Virus record (IMG/VR): IMGVR_UViG_3300044815_000165
Coordinates: 1-64,000 of that record
Strand: one strand, 5' to 3'
Origin: a virus
Length of the DNA: 64,000 nt
Positions 1 through 7,276 of this stretch are shown here, piece after piece (position 1 is the stretch's first letter; each line of letters opens with the position of its first letter). The position numbers and the translations under genes are program-made. The notes under the pieces are model-generated. The model did no database searches, had not been told where the DNA came from, and saw only the letters and a list, made by a program, of their open reading frames with translations.

Positions 1-93
1 CTTCCAGTGCTCGTCGGCACCACCACCCTCATCGCGGCGACTGCAGCTGTCGTCGTCTCGTTCACGGTGATCGCCGACAGCTCGGTCGGCTAA
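1..93 (+). CDS. 3' end of an unidentified head-region protein (partial)
   Basis: Only the last 30 codons are in the window. They encode a hydrophobic, Ala/Val/Thr-rich tail (ending VVSFTVIADSSVG) and stop with TAA. The next gene follows after 12 nt with a clear Shine-Dalgarno sequence, so the two are probably co-transcribed. By position it would be a small structural protein upstream of the scaffold and capsid genes. The fragment is too short to assign to a family. Confidence 0.6.
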   Translation, partial: LPVLVGTTTLIAATAAVVVSFTVIADSSVG

Positions 94-105
94 GGAGAAA
101 GACAG

Positions 106-495
106 ATGCAGAACGCTTCCATTCCGAACTTCGCGAACACGAACCAGTTCAAGGTGATGATCGGTGACGCCGCGTTCGTGGTGCCCGATTCCGTCGAGTC
201 CGTCTCGCCGGCAGGTGCACTCACGGGCGGCATCTCGTCGTCCGGCCTCTCGCCGGTCAACCTCTTCAACACGAAGCGCGCCACCATCGGCGGCTACCTC
301 TTCGTCGCGTTCAGCGACGCGGTCGGCCCGACGGCGCTCGACTTCCAGACGAAGATCAACCCGGGCGACTCGGTCGTCCTCACGGTCGCGGCGAGCGTCG
401 CCACCGTCCAGATCACCGACGTGAGCGGCGCCGTCCGCACGCCGTTCTCGTTCGCCTACACCGCGGTCGGTGGCATCCAGGGCTACTACGCGTAA
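106..495 (+). CDS. Small putative virion protein upstream of scaffold (129 aa)
   Basis: A 129-residue protein with no recognised family. It is rich in Ser, Val, Ala and Gly with alternating hydrophobic segments, as expected for an all-beta virion protein, and has almost no charged clusters. The start has AAGGAGAAA placed about 6 nt upstream. It lies directly before a scaffold-like gene and the major capsid gene, so a head decoration or minor capsid role is a positional guess only. Confidence 0.7.
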   Translation: MQNASIPNFANTNQFKVMIGDAAFVVPDSVESVSPAGALTGGISSSGLSPVNLFNTKRATIGGYLFVAFSDAVGPTALDFQTKINPGDSVVLTVAASVATVQITDVSGAVRTPFSFAYTAVGGIQGYYA

Positions 496-516
496 GTAGG
501 AACGGAGGAGAAAATC

Positions 517-1437
517 ATGCCGAGAACCAAGATCAAAGAGAGCAAGCTGCTCAAGGCTCTCGCCGAGCTGGAAGGCAAGGCGGACGAGCTGGAGAAGGGT
601 GACGCGCTCGAGAACGCGGATCCCGAGGGCGCCTTCGCGACCGAAGGTACGCCGCTCTCCAACAAGGCTCCGAGCGGCAAGTCCGACACCAAGAAGTCCG
701 ACGGCGATGACGACTCGGACGACGGCGACGACGGCTCTTCGATGGCCGCGAAGGCGTTCTCGGCATCGGACGCGGAGTCCGAAGCTCCGAAGAAGAAGAC
801 GAAGAAGCCGTTCCCGCCGAAGGGCAACGACGACTCGTCTTCGGACGACGACGACGCCGAGAAGTCGTTCCGCGAGACCGCGGATGGCGACGAGACGATG
901 GCGAAGGCCATCGAGGTCTCGGACTTCCTCGAAGCGATGGTCGATCAGATCAGCCTGACCATGCTGACCATGGGCAAGTCGATCTCGAAGTCGATCGGCG
1001 AACTCGAGAGCCGCCTCAACGCGCGGATCGACAACCGCGTGTCGAAGGGCATCGGACTCCAGCAGGAGTTCAACACGCGGCTCGCGAAGGCGATCACGGC
1101 GATCGGCACCTCGGTCGAAGACCAGGGTGATCTCGTCAAGTCGCTCGCGAACTCACCGGCGACCACCGCGCCGCGTGGCAAGGCAATCCTCTCGAAGGCA
1201 GAGGTCAACCAGCCGCCGTGGGGTGGCGGCAACAACACGCTCGCGGCGGGCAACGAGCCCGACGTCAGCGAACTCGGCAGCCTGGCACCCGACAAGATCG
1301 GTGACTGGCTGTTCGCGAAGTCTGCGACCAATCAGATCGACCCTCGCGTCATCATGGCGTGGGAAGCCGATCACTACGACCCCAAGACGCTGCCGGAGAA
1401 TATCCAAAAGGCAATCGTCAACGACCTCTGCAAGTAA
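517..1437 (+). CDS. Acidic scaffold-like / prohead protein
   Basis: A 306-residue protein. Residues about 15-130 are strongly charged and low-complexity (Asp/Ser runs alternating with Lys), predicted disordered. Residues about 130-210 look alpha-helical and coiled-coil-like, and the C-terminal 90 residues are more ordered. A charged helical protein immediately before the major capsid gene is the usual place and composition of a capsid scaffold in SPO1/Twort-type phages. No protease motif was seen. A GGAG sequence precedes the ATG. The scaffold role is inferred from position and composition, not from a recognised signature. Confidence 0.7.
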   Translation: MPRTKIKESKLLKALAELEGKADELEKGDALENADPEGAFATEGTPLSNKAPSGKSDTKKSDGDDDSDDGDDGSSMAAKAFSASDAESEAPKKKTKKPFPPKGNDDSSSDDDDAEKSFRETADGDETMAKAIEVSDFLEAMVDQISLTMLTMGKSISKSIGELESRLNARIDNRVSKGIGLQQEFNTRLAKAITAIGTSVEDQGDLVKSLANSPATTAPRGKAILSKAEVNQPPWGGGNNTLAAGNEPDVSELGSLAPDKIGDWLFAKSATNQIDPRVIMAWEADHYDPKTLPENIQKAIVNDLCK

Positions 1438-1452
1438 GGAAGGAGCCACGTT

Positions 1453-2853
1453 ATGATCAGAATGCAAGATTACGAGGGTTATCACGGCTTCGGCCAGCTC
1501 GCTCAGGGCGACGTCGACGAGCTGTCCAAGGCGCTCAGCGCCGGCTACCAGAATCCGCCCGTGTCGGGCTCGAACGCGCTGCGCGTCGAGTCCCTCGAGC
1601 AGACGCTGCGTGTGCTCACGTTCACGCAAGCACACGTGCAGTTCTGGCGGGACATCCCGAAGCTGCCCGCGTTCTCGACGGTCGAGGAGTACAACGTCCA
1701 GACGAGCTACGGCTCCGAGGGCGGCATGTTCACCAAGGCCGGCGAGCTGCCGCAGGTGCAGGACGCGTCGTACGAGCGCCGCACCGCGCTCGTGAAGTAC
1801 GTGACCACGCAGCGCGAGGTCGATCACCCGACGATGCTCGTCCGGCCCGCCCACGGCAACGTGGTCGCGCAGGAGACGCAGAACGGCGGCGTGTGGATCC
1901 TCGAGCGTGTCGAGCGCGCGCTGTACACCGGCCGCAGCGACGTGATCGCCGAGGCGTGGGACGGCATCGACACGCAGATCCGCAGCGACCCGTCCGCGTC
2001 GACCACGTCGATCATCGATCTCCGTGGCGGCATCCTCACCGAGGACAACATCGAGGATGCGACGAACCGCATCATCGAGAACTACGGCGTGCCGACGGAC
2101 CTCTACGCGGCGCCGAAGGCGCTGTCATCGATGGTGAAGCAGTTCTACCCGCGCGAGCGCTTCAGCATGCCCGCGCCGGTCGATGGCACGGTCGGCATGT
2201 CGGTGAACAAGGTCCGCACGCAGGCGGGCCTCATCAACCTGAAGGGGAACATCTTCCTCCGCTCGGGCAAGAATAACAGCGTCAAGAACGCGCCGGCATC
2301 GGCCAACGCGGTGCGCGCTCCGGTGCCGTCCTCGATCGCTGCCGCGAACGCCGCGGGTCCGCTCGCGACGTCGCTGTTCGCGGCCTCGGACGTCGGCGCA
2401 TGGCGCTACAAGGTGACCTCGGTCAACCGCTTCGGCGAGTCGGCCGCGAGCGCCGTGTCGATCGCCTCGGTCGCAGCTGCGGGTGACGGGATCACGCTGA
2501 CGATCACGAACAACGCCGACTCTTCGGACGTGACGACCGGGTACAACATCTACCGTTGCCCGATCGTCGGCGGCGTCGCCGGCACGGAGCAGTTCATGTG
2601 GCAGGTGCCCCGCATCGCGGGCTCTGCGACGACGGTGTTCGTCGACGTGAACCGCTACCTGCCGAACACGTCGAAGGCGTACCTGAAGCAGATGAACCTC
2701 CAGGCCATCAGCTTCCGGCAGCTCGCGCCGATGATGAAGATCCCGCTCGCGACGATCGCGCTGTCGGTGCGGTGGGCGATGCTCCTATATGGAATGCCCA
2801 TTGTTTATGCGACCCGAAAGTTCGTGATTTTCGATAACGTGGGCGACGAGTAA
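1453..2853 (+). CDS. Major capsid protein, SPO1/Twort type with Ig-like domain
   Basis: Forms the icosahedral shell. The 466-residue sequence follows the layout of the phage K/Twort capsid protein: an N-terminal segment with an ALRxESLEQTLRxLTF-like helix, then xxFWRDIPKLPAFSTVEEY and an exposed SYGSEGGMF loop. The C-terminus ends in LAPMMKIPLATIxxSVRWAMLLYG, matching the PMMKLPLAQ end of that family. Residues about 280-395 form an Ig/fibronectin-like insertion (WRYKVTSVNRFGES, GYNIYR), which the SPO1-type capsid also carries. The gene has AGGAG upstream of its ATG, and a strong terminator follows it. The family call is made by remembered similarity, without an alignment. Confidence 0.88.
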   Translation: MIRMQDYEGYHGFGQLAQGDVDELSKALSAGYQNPPVSGSNALRVESLEQTLRVLTFTQAHVQFWRDIPKLPAFSTVEEYNVQTSYGSEGGMFTKAGELPQVQDASYERRTALVKYVTTQREVDHPTMLVRPAHGNVVAQETQNGGVWILERVERALYTGRSDVIAEAWDGIDTQIRSDPSASTTSIIDLRGGILTEDNIEDATNRIIENYGVPTDLYAAPKALSSMVKQFYPRERFSMPAPVDGTVGMSVNKVRTQAGLINLKGNIFLRSGKNNSVKNAPASANAVRAPVPSSIAAANAAGPLATSLFAASDVGAWRYKVTSVNRFGESAASAVSIASVAAAGDGITLTITNNADSSDVTTGYNIYRCPIVGGVAGTEQFMWQVPRIAGSATTVFVDVNRYLPNTSKAYLKQMNLQAISFRQLAPMMKIPLATIALSVRWAMLLYGMPIVYATRKFVIFDNVGDE

Positions 2854-2892
2854 GACTCGGACTATCGTTGCCCGCCTAATGGTGGTAGAATT

Positions 2893-2924
2893 CTCCTCGG
2901 AGCTGACACTCCGGGGAGTTTTTT
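2893..2924 (+). terminator. Rho-independent terminator after the capsid gene
   Basis: A 10-bp stem (CTCCTCGGAG / CTCCGGGGAG, one G-T pair) closes a 6-nt loop (CTGACA) and runs straight into six T residues. It lies 39 nt after the capsid stop codon. The 3' arm contains GGGGAG, 12 nt before the ATG of the following HNH gene, so the hairpin may also hide that gene's ribosome-binding site. Confidence 0.88.
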
Positions 2925-2930
2925 CGTTTT

Positions 2931-3506
2931 ATGGCGCGTCCGCGAGTTCTGATTCCGATCAAGAAGAAGTGCGAAGGCTGCGGCGTGATGTTTCTCGCAA
3001 CAACCAGCTACGCGATCACGAAGCAACGCTGGTGCAGTCGAACTTGCTCACTACCTGTGGTTCAAGCTGCGAAGCGCGTCCCGAAGGTCAAGCGAAGTTG
3101 CGAGCAGTGCAGCAAGGCCATCAAGCGTGTGCCGTCACATTTCGCGAACCGCGATCACGTGTTCTGCTCGAACGCTTGCCGAGGACAGTGGCGCTCTGAT
3201 CATGGGGATTTGTTCGGAGAGAACAACGCACAGTGGAAGGGCGGCTCCGCAACATGGTGGAAGCAGCGAGCGCGCGAGCGCGACGACTTCACCTGCCAGG
3301 TCGACGGCTGCGACGTGCGAGACGAAGGCAAGGGGACGCACGCGCACCACAAGCTCCCTCGCGAGGCTGGCGGAGACGACGCGCTCGACAACCTCGTCAC
3401 GCTCTGCGATCACCACCACCAGGTTGCCGAGCGTCAGCTCATCCTCCGCGTGTTCGAGCTAGCTCCCGACATTGTCCGCCGCGCGATCACCGAGATGTAT
3501 GGCTGA
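2931..3506 (+). CDS. HNH endonuclease with zinc-binding CxxC repeats
   Basis: A 191-residue free-standing HNH nuclease. The N-terminal half carries four paired-Cys knuckles (C14/C17, C35/C39, C57/C60, C79/C83), suggesting two zinc ribbons for DNA recognition. The C-terminal half has the HNH core: HAHHKLP at about 138-143, then DNLVTLCDHHH at about 153-163, with structural cysteines C122 and C127. Such genes are typically mobile or homing nucleases, and here it sits between the capsid terminator and the neck operon. The ATG begins 6 nt after the terminator T-run, so it may be poorly expressed except by read-through. Confidence 0.85.
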   Translation: MARPRVLIPIKKKCEGCGVMFLATTSYAITKQRWCSRTCSLPVVQAAKRVPKVKRSCEQCSKAIKRVPSHFANRDHVFCSNACRGQWRSDHGDLFGENNAQWKGGSATWWKQRARERDDFTCQVDGCDVRDEGKGTHAHHKLPREAGGDDALDNLVTLCDHHHQVAERQLILRVFELAPDIVRRAITEMYG

Positions 3507-3514
3507 CGGCGGTG

Positions 3515-3520
3515 TATGCT
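3515..3520 (+). promoter_or_regulatory. TATGCT -10 box, leaderless-type promoter
   Basis: TATGCT stands 6 nt before the ATG at 3527, and there is no Shine-Dalgarno sequence. Transcription starting about 7 nt downstream of the box would begin at the start codon. No good -35 is visible. The same geometry recurs many times in this window. Confidence 0.45.
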
Positions 3521-3526
3521 CTGGTC

Positions 3527-3811
3527 ATGGCGAAAGTGAAAGCGAAGCTCCGCGACCTCAGCCTCCGCGGTGACACGGTGAACACGCGGTGGGGTGCCGT
3601 GTCATTCGACAAGGACGGCCTGGCCGAGCTGGAGGTCGACGAGGACGATCTCCCCATGCTCCGCGACACCAAGCCTCATCCGTGGCTCGTCGAGGAGGCT
3701 CCGGTCGAGGCTCCGAAGAGCAAGGGCAAGGACGCCGGCTCCGACGAGGACGACGACAAGGACCCGAAGACGAAGCACGACCACAAGAACGACAAGCATG
3801 GCAAGAAGTAA
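3527..3811 (+). CDS. Small acidic protein (94 aa), function unknown
   Basis: Starts with MAKVKAKLRDLSLRGD and ends in a highly charged Asp/Lys/His tail. The middle contains WGAVSFDKDGLAELEVDEDDLPMLRD, reminiscent of small phage proteins found between capsid and neck genes. The ATG was chosen because it follows the HNH stop by 20 nt and has a -10-like box at leaderless distance. It precedes the first neck protein by only 3 nt, so it belongs to the connector operon. No family was recognised. Confidence 0.72.
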   Translation: MAKVKAKLRDLSLRGDTVNTRWGAVSFDKDGLAELEVDEDDLPMLRDTKPHPWLVEEAPVEAPKSKGKDAGSDEDDDKDPKTKHDHKNDKHGKK

Positions 3812-3814
3812 CGC

Positions 3815-4657
3815 GTGAGTGCATCCAGCATCTCGGCAACCGCGACCGCGACCGTCAAGCAGACGCCGTCGCGGTTCTCGGTGTTGTTCTCGCTGGACGA
3901 TCTCACCGCGCAGTATCTCAAGGACAACTACCTCACGGGGTTCACCTTCAAGGATCGCTGCGAGCAGCCGCTGCCCGACCTCTTCTTCGAGGACAAGATC
4001 GCGAACGCGATCGCGCGGCTCGAGGACATCACGCACATCGACATCCTGCAGCGCGAGGTCACGGGCGAGGTCCACGACTACATGGTCACGGACTACCTGA
4101 ACTACGCGTTCATGCAGCTCTACCGGATCCCGGCGCAGAGCGTCTCGCAGGTGCGCGCGGTGTACCCGACCGGCACGACGGTGCAGGTGTTCCCGCAGGA
4201 GTGGGTGCGGCTCACTGTCGAGCACAGCCAGTTCCACCTCGTGCCGACCGCCGGCACGCTCGCGCAGGTCCTCATGGGGAGCGGCGCTGGATACCTGCCG
4301 TTCATCTTCGCCGGCGTCGGATCCATGCCGAGCTTGTGGGAGGTCGACTATGTCTCCGGGTTCAAGCCGGACGCGATCCCGCGCGACATCATCTCCACGA
4401 TCTGCAAGCTCGCCGCGATCGAGGTCCTCACGCTGATGAGCAACCTCATCGGACCTCTCGGCATCGCGTCGCAGAGCCTCGGGATCGACGGCATGTCGCA
4501 GAGCACCTCGCGTCAGCTTCCCGCGTTCAAGGCGCAGATCGACGCGTACAAGCTCGACCTCGGTCTTCCCGGTCCGGGCTCCGACGGCAAGTTCAGCACG
4601 GGCGAGATCGGACAACTGCGTCGCACGTACATCGGCATGGTCGTGGCCTCGCTGTGA
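3815..4657 (+). CDS. Neck/adaptor protein 1
   Basis: A 280-residue protein starting at GTG directly after the previous stop. It is mostly helical with an internal beta region (VFPQEWVRLTVEHSQFHLVP). It is the first of four consecutive medium-size genes between capsid and tail sheath, the position held by head-tail adaptor and neck proteins in SPO1/K-type phages. The connector role rests mainly on synteny. It ends in the GTGA overlap that starts the next gene. Confidence 0.75.
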   Translation: MSASSISATATATVKQTPSRFSVLFSLDDLTAQYLKDNYLTGFTFKDRCEQPLPDLFFEDKIANAIARLEDITHIDILQREVTGEVHDYMVTDYLNYAFMQLYRIPAQSVSQVRAVYPTGTTVQVFPQEWVRLTVEHSQFHLVPTAGTLAQVLMGSGAGYLPFIFAGVGSMPSLWEVDYVSGFKPDAIPRDIISTICKLAAIEVLTLMSNLIGPLGIASQSLGIDGMSQSTSRQLPAFKAQIDAYKLDLGLPGPGSDGKFSTGEIGQLRRTYIGMVVASL

Positions 4658-5472
4658 GCGGCGGGATGGTCACGCGCGAGGGCAGCGTCTCGATCGGTGG
4701 AGGCATCCGGCTGCCGTCGCCGGCGGGTGGGTGGGATCCGCAGCTCACCGACGGCACCGTCGACTTCGACCGCGACGCGTTCACGCGCTTCATCGCCGAC
4801 AAGGGCTACGACGTCACGTGGGAGAAGGCGGTGCTCTGCCCGAACACGCCGGGCAACGGGCTCGCACCGGGTGATCACGCGATCAACTGCACGGTGTGCG
4901 ACCACGGGCTCGGCTTCATCTACATCGACCCCATCGAGACGAAGATGCTCATGCAGGGCTTCAAGCTCAACCAGAGCTTCTACGCGTTCGGACGCTGGGA
5001 CGCGGGCAACCAGCTCGTCACCGCCGAGCCCGAGTTCCGCATCGGTCCGTGGGATCGCCTGACCCTCGGCAACGGCGTCGGCAGGTTCACTCAGCGCATC
5101 ACGCGCCAGTCGGGCACGACGCTCGACAAGCTCAAGTACAGCCCGCTGTGTGTCGTCTACGTCGGGTGGGTGGATCGATCGGGCGCGCTCGTGACCTTCA
5201 CGGCTGACGAAGAGTTCCAGGTCTCGGCGGACGGTGGGTCGCTCGAGTGGATCAGCGACGCGCAGCCGGACGCCGGCGCGCGCTACAGCATCCTGTACGA
5301 CTACCGGCCGCGCTACGTCGTGCAGGACCTGGTGCACCACCACCGCGACTCGACCATCAAGGGTGTCCACTACCAGTTCCCGGTGCAGGCGGTCGCGAAG
5401 CTCGACTTCATGATCCGTGATCAGAGCACCGACCCGCAGCAAGTCGTCGACGTGAATCCGTTCCCACGGTAG
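4654..5472 (+). CDS. Neck/connector protein 2 with Cys cluster
   Basis: About 272 residues from the GTG that overlaps the previous stop (GTGA); an ATG at 4666 is the alternative. A cluster near residues 60-80 (C-x15-CxxCDHG) could bind zinc. The rest is beta-rich with many Tyr and Asp residues (LYDYRPRYVVQDL, YQFPVQAVAKLDFMIRDQ). By position it is a neck or head-completion protein of the SPO1-like order, and it must act at the head-tail interface if so. No catalytic motif was seen. Confidence 0.75.
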   Translation: MSGGMVTREGSVSIGGGIRLPSPAGGWDPQLTDGTVDFDRDAFTRFIADKGYDVTWEKAVLCPNTPGNGLAPGDHAINCTVCDHGLGFIYIDPIETKMLMQGFKLNQSFYAFGRWDAGNQLVTAEPEFRIGPWDRLTLGNGVGRFTQRITRQSGTTLDKLKYSPLCVVYVGWVDRSGALVTFTADEEFQVSADGGSLEWISDAQPDAGARYSILYDYRPRYVVQDLVHHHRDSTIKGVHYQFPVQAVAKLDFMIRDQSTDPQQVVDVNPFPR

Positions 5473-5481
5473 GAGGCGTTG

Positions 5482-6240
5482 ATGAAGATGGTGATGACGG
5501 TCGCGTCGCCGAAGGCTGCCGGCGCGAAGCTGGGCAAGGTGTACAAGAACGCGCTCCGCGAGGCGCGGCCGAGGATCGCCGCGCTCATCCGCGAGCGCGT
5601 CGGCGCCGAGGCCAAGAAGCACTTCAAGACGCTCGCGCCGCTCTACATCAAGGCGATCGAGAAGCCGAGCGCGATCAAGATGACCGACGACGGCATCGAG
5701 GTCACGCTCGGCTCGAAGATCGCGCAAGCACTCGAGGGCGGCGCGAGCGCGTACGACATGAAGAACGCGCTGCTCAAGCACGCGAAGAAGACGTCGAAGT
5801 CGGGCGTCGCGTACGTCGACGTGCCGTTCACGCACACGACCGCGGGCGCTGCCGGCACGACGAAGATCCCGTTCATGATGAAGCGCGCGATCAACAAGCT
5901 GACGCTGAACACCGCGGGCACCGCGCGCCTCGATCAGAAGACGGCGGGTCGCAAGGTGAAGAAGACCTTCTACCAGAAGGCAACCGACGGCGGCATGTCG
6001 AAGACCAAGCAGGTCGTGCAGCACAAGCGCGGGCTCCACGACGGGCTGACCCGTACGAAGACGGCGCAGGGCTCGCGCTACTCGACCGTCCGGCGCATCT
6101 CCGCGAACAGCGACCCGTCGTCGTGGATGCACCCAGGGTTCAAGGGATCGCACATCCTCAAGAACACGCTCCCCAAGCTGCGGCGTGACATCGAGCAGAT
6201 CGTGAAGGAAGCTGTCGGCAAGACGAAGGGAAGAGGATGA
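5482..6240 (+). CDS. Neck protein 3, HK97 gp10-like candidate
   Basis: About 252 residues. The ATG at 5482 is preferred because AGGAGG lies 5 nt upstream; a TTG at 5479 would be too close to it. The protein is strongly basic (many Lys and Arg) with a helical N-terminus and a central strand-rich part (AYVDVPFTHTT). The size and basic character resemble HK97 gp10-type tail-completion proteins, but this is a weak resemblance supported by position. It overlaps the next gene by ATGA. Confidence 0.72.
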   Translation: MKMVMTVASPKAAGAKLGKVYKNALREARPRIAALIRERVGAEAKKHFKTLAPLYIKAIEKPSAIKMTDDGIEVTLGSKIAQALEGGASAYDMKNALLKHAKKTSKSGVAYVDVPFTHTTAGAAGTTKIPFMMKRAINKLTLNTAGTARLDQKTAGRKVKKTFYQKATDGGMSKTKQVVQHKRGLHDGLTRTKTAQGSRYSTVRRISANSDPSSWMHPGFKGSHILKNTLPKLRRDIEQIVKEAVGKTKGRG

Positions 6241-6983
6241 GCATCGACCCGAAGAACCCGGACACGCGCGACGTCGGCGATCCGTCCAACAACTACACCG
6301 TCCCGCAGAACCAACCGGCGGGGATGCGGATCCCGGAGTTCATCTTCCGACAGCTCATCAGCTGGTCGATCCAGCAGGTGCGCAACAACGTCGACATGCC
6401 GAAGAACAACCTCGTCGACGAGCTGTTCGCGATGGCCGGCGCCGACGTGATCAAGCAGATCAAGGACTGGCTGCGAGGCCACGCCAACTTGTTCATCGAC
6501 ACGAGCTGGCCGAAGGACGACGCGACGCTGCCAGCGATCGTGATCGAGAATCAGGGCGAGCAGGAGGACACGAGCAACGCGCTGCTCGGCGACGTCGCCG
6601 GCATGATGAGCTACGGACGGTTCGGCGGCGCGGAGACGTCGCGCATGCATTTCGCCGTCCCCGAGCAGCACGTCACGAACATCTACATCGCGACGACAGA
6701 CGACCGACTTACGCAGTTCCTGTACACGCTCGTGAAGTTCATCCTGCTGAGCAACAAGGACCAGCTGACGCAGTGGTACGACATCCACAATCTCGTGCTC
6801 AGCGGGCAGGTCCTGGATCACGACCCGGAGCGGTTCCCGACGTTCACGTACTTCAGGATGCTGACGGCGAACTACCTCTGCCTGTTCGATTTCAACGGAT
6901 CGGAGGAGGCTGCCAAGATCGTCTCCCTCGAGCTGATGGTCGACGCCGCGCAGGGGGACGTCATCGTTCCACGAGAGGACTAG
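6237..6983 (+). CDS. Tail terminator/completion protein candidate
   Basis: A 248-residue protein starting in an ATGA overlap. The N-terminal helix (RIPEFIFRQLISWSIQQVR) is followed by an alpha/beta body with VTNIYIATTDDRLTQFLYTL and LELMVDAAQGD near the end. In SPO1/K-type phages the gene just before the tail sheath encodes the neck or tail-terminator protein that caps the tube and sheath. The role is assigned by this position and size. Confidence 0.72.
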   Translation: MSIDPKNPDTRDVGDPSNNYTVPQNQPAGMRIPEFIFRQLISWSIQQVRNNVDMPKNNLVDELFAMAGADVIKQIKDWLRGHANLFIDTSWPKDDATLPAIVIENQGEQEDTSNALLGDVAGMMSYGRFGGAETSRMHFAVPEQHVTNIYIATTDDRLTQFLYTLVKFILLSNKDQLTQWYDIHNLVLSGQVLDHDPERFPTFTYFRMLTANYLCLFDFNGSEEAAKIVSLELMVDAAQGDVIVPRED

Positions 6984-7005
6984 CTCCGCGGGGCAATACG
7001 TGTTG

Positions 7006-7011
7006 TACAAT
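7006..7011 (+). promoter_or_regulatory. TACAAT -10-like box before the sheath operon
   Basis: TACAAT lies 9 nt before the ATG at 7021 and overlaps the alternative GTG start at 7000. It is one of the AT-rich boxes that stand out in otherwise GC-rich sequence just upstream of start codons. No clear -35 is visible. Confidence 0.35.
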
Positions 7012-7020
7012 GACGCGGAG

Positions 7021-7266
7021 ATGACCGCCGAAGGCAAGGGCAAGACGTACCGCGGACAGCCGTTCGTTCCGGTGAAGTCTCCGGGCGACGTACAGGAGCA
7101 GCTCGACGCTGACGCCGTGTACGCCAAGGAAGGCACCGTCTCGATCGAGACGTACTTCGCGGTCGCGGGTGTCCGCGATCCGGTCATGAAGGCGAGCATG
7201 CTCGCGTTCACCCTCGTCCGTCACGCGACGGTCGAGGATTGGGCGAAGATCTTCGCGAAACACTAG
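7021..7266 (+). CDS. Small protein before the tail sheath (81-88 aa)
   Basis: Reads MTAEGKGKTYRGQPFVPVKSP and continues with an acidic, helical C-terminus (VEDWAKIFAKH). The ATG at 7021 is favoured by a TACAAT box 9 nt upstream; an in-frame GTG at 7000 would add seven residues. It ends 10 nt before the sheath gene, so it belongs to the tail operon. No family was recognised. Confidence 0.65.
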   Translation: MTAEGKGKTYRGQPFVPVKSPGDVQEQLDADAVYAKEGTVSIETYFAVAGVRDPVMKASMLAFTLVRHATVEDWAKIFAKH

Positions 7267-7276
7267 GAGACCAACG

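Noticed and set aside
2886-2891. TAGAAT box just before the capsid terminator as a promoter
   Set aside because: Any transcript would run straight into the terminator, and no -35 lies at proper distance.
3589-4653. N-terminal extension of the second neck protein
   Set aside because: The upstream frame is Arg/Gly/His-rich shadow sequence of the two real genes there; the GTGA overlap at 4654 is the natural start.
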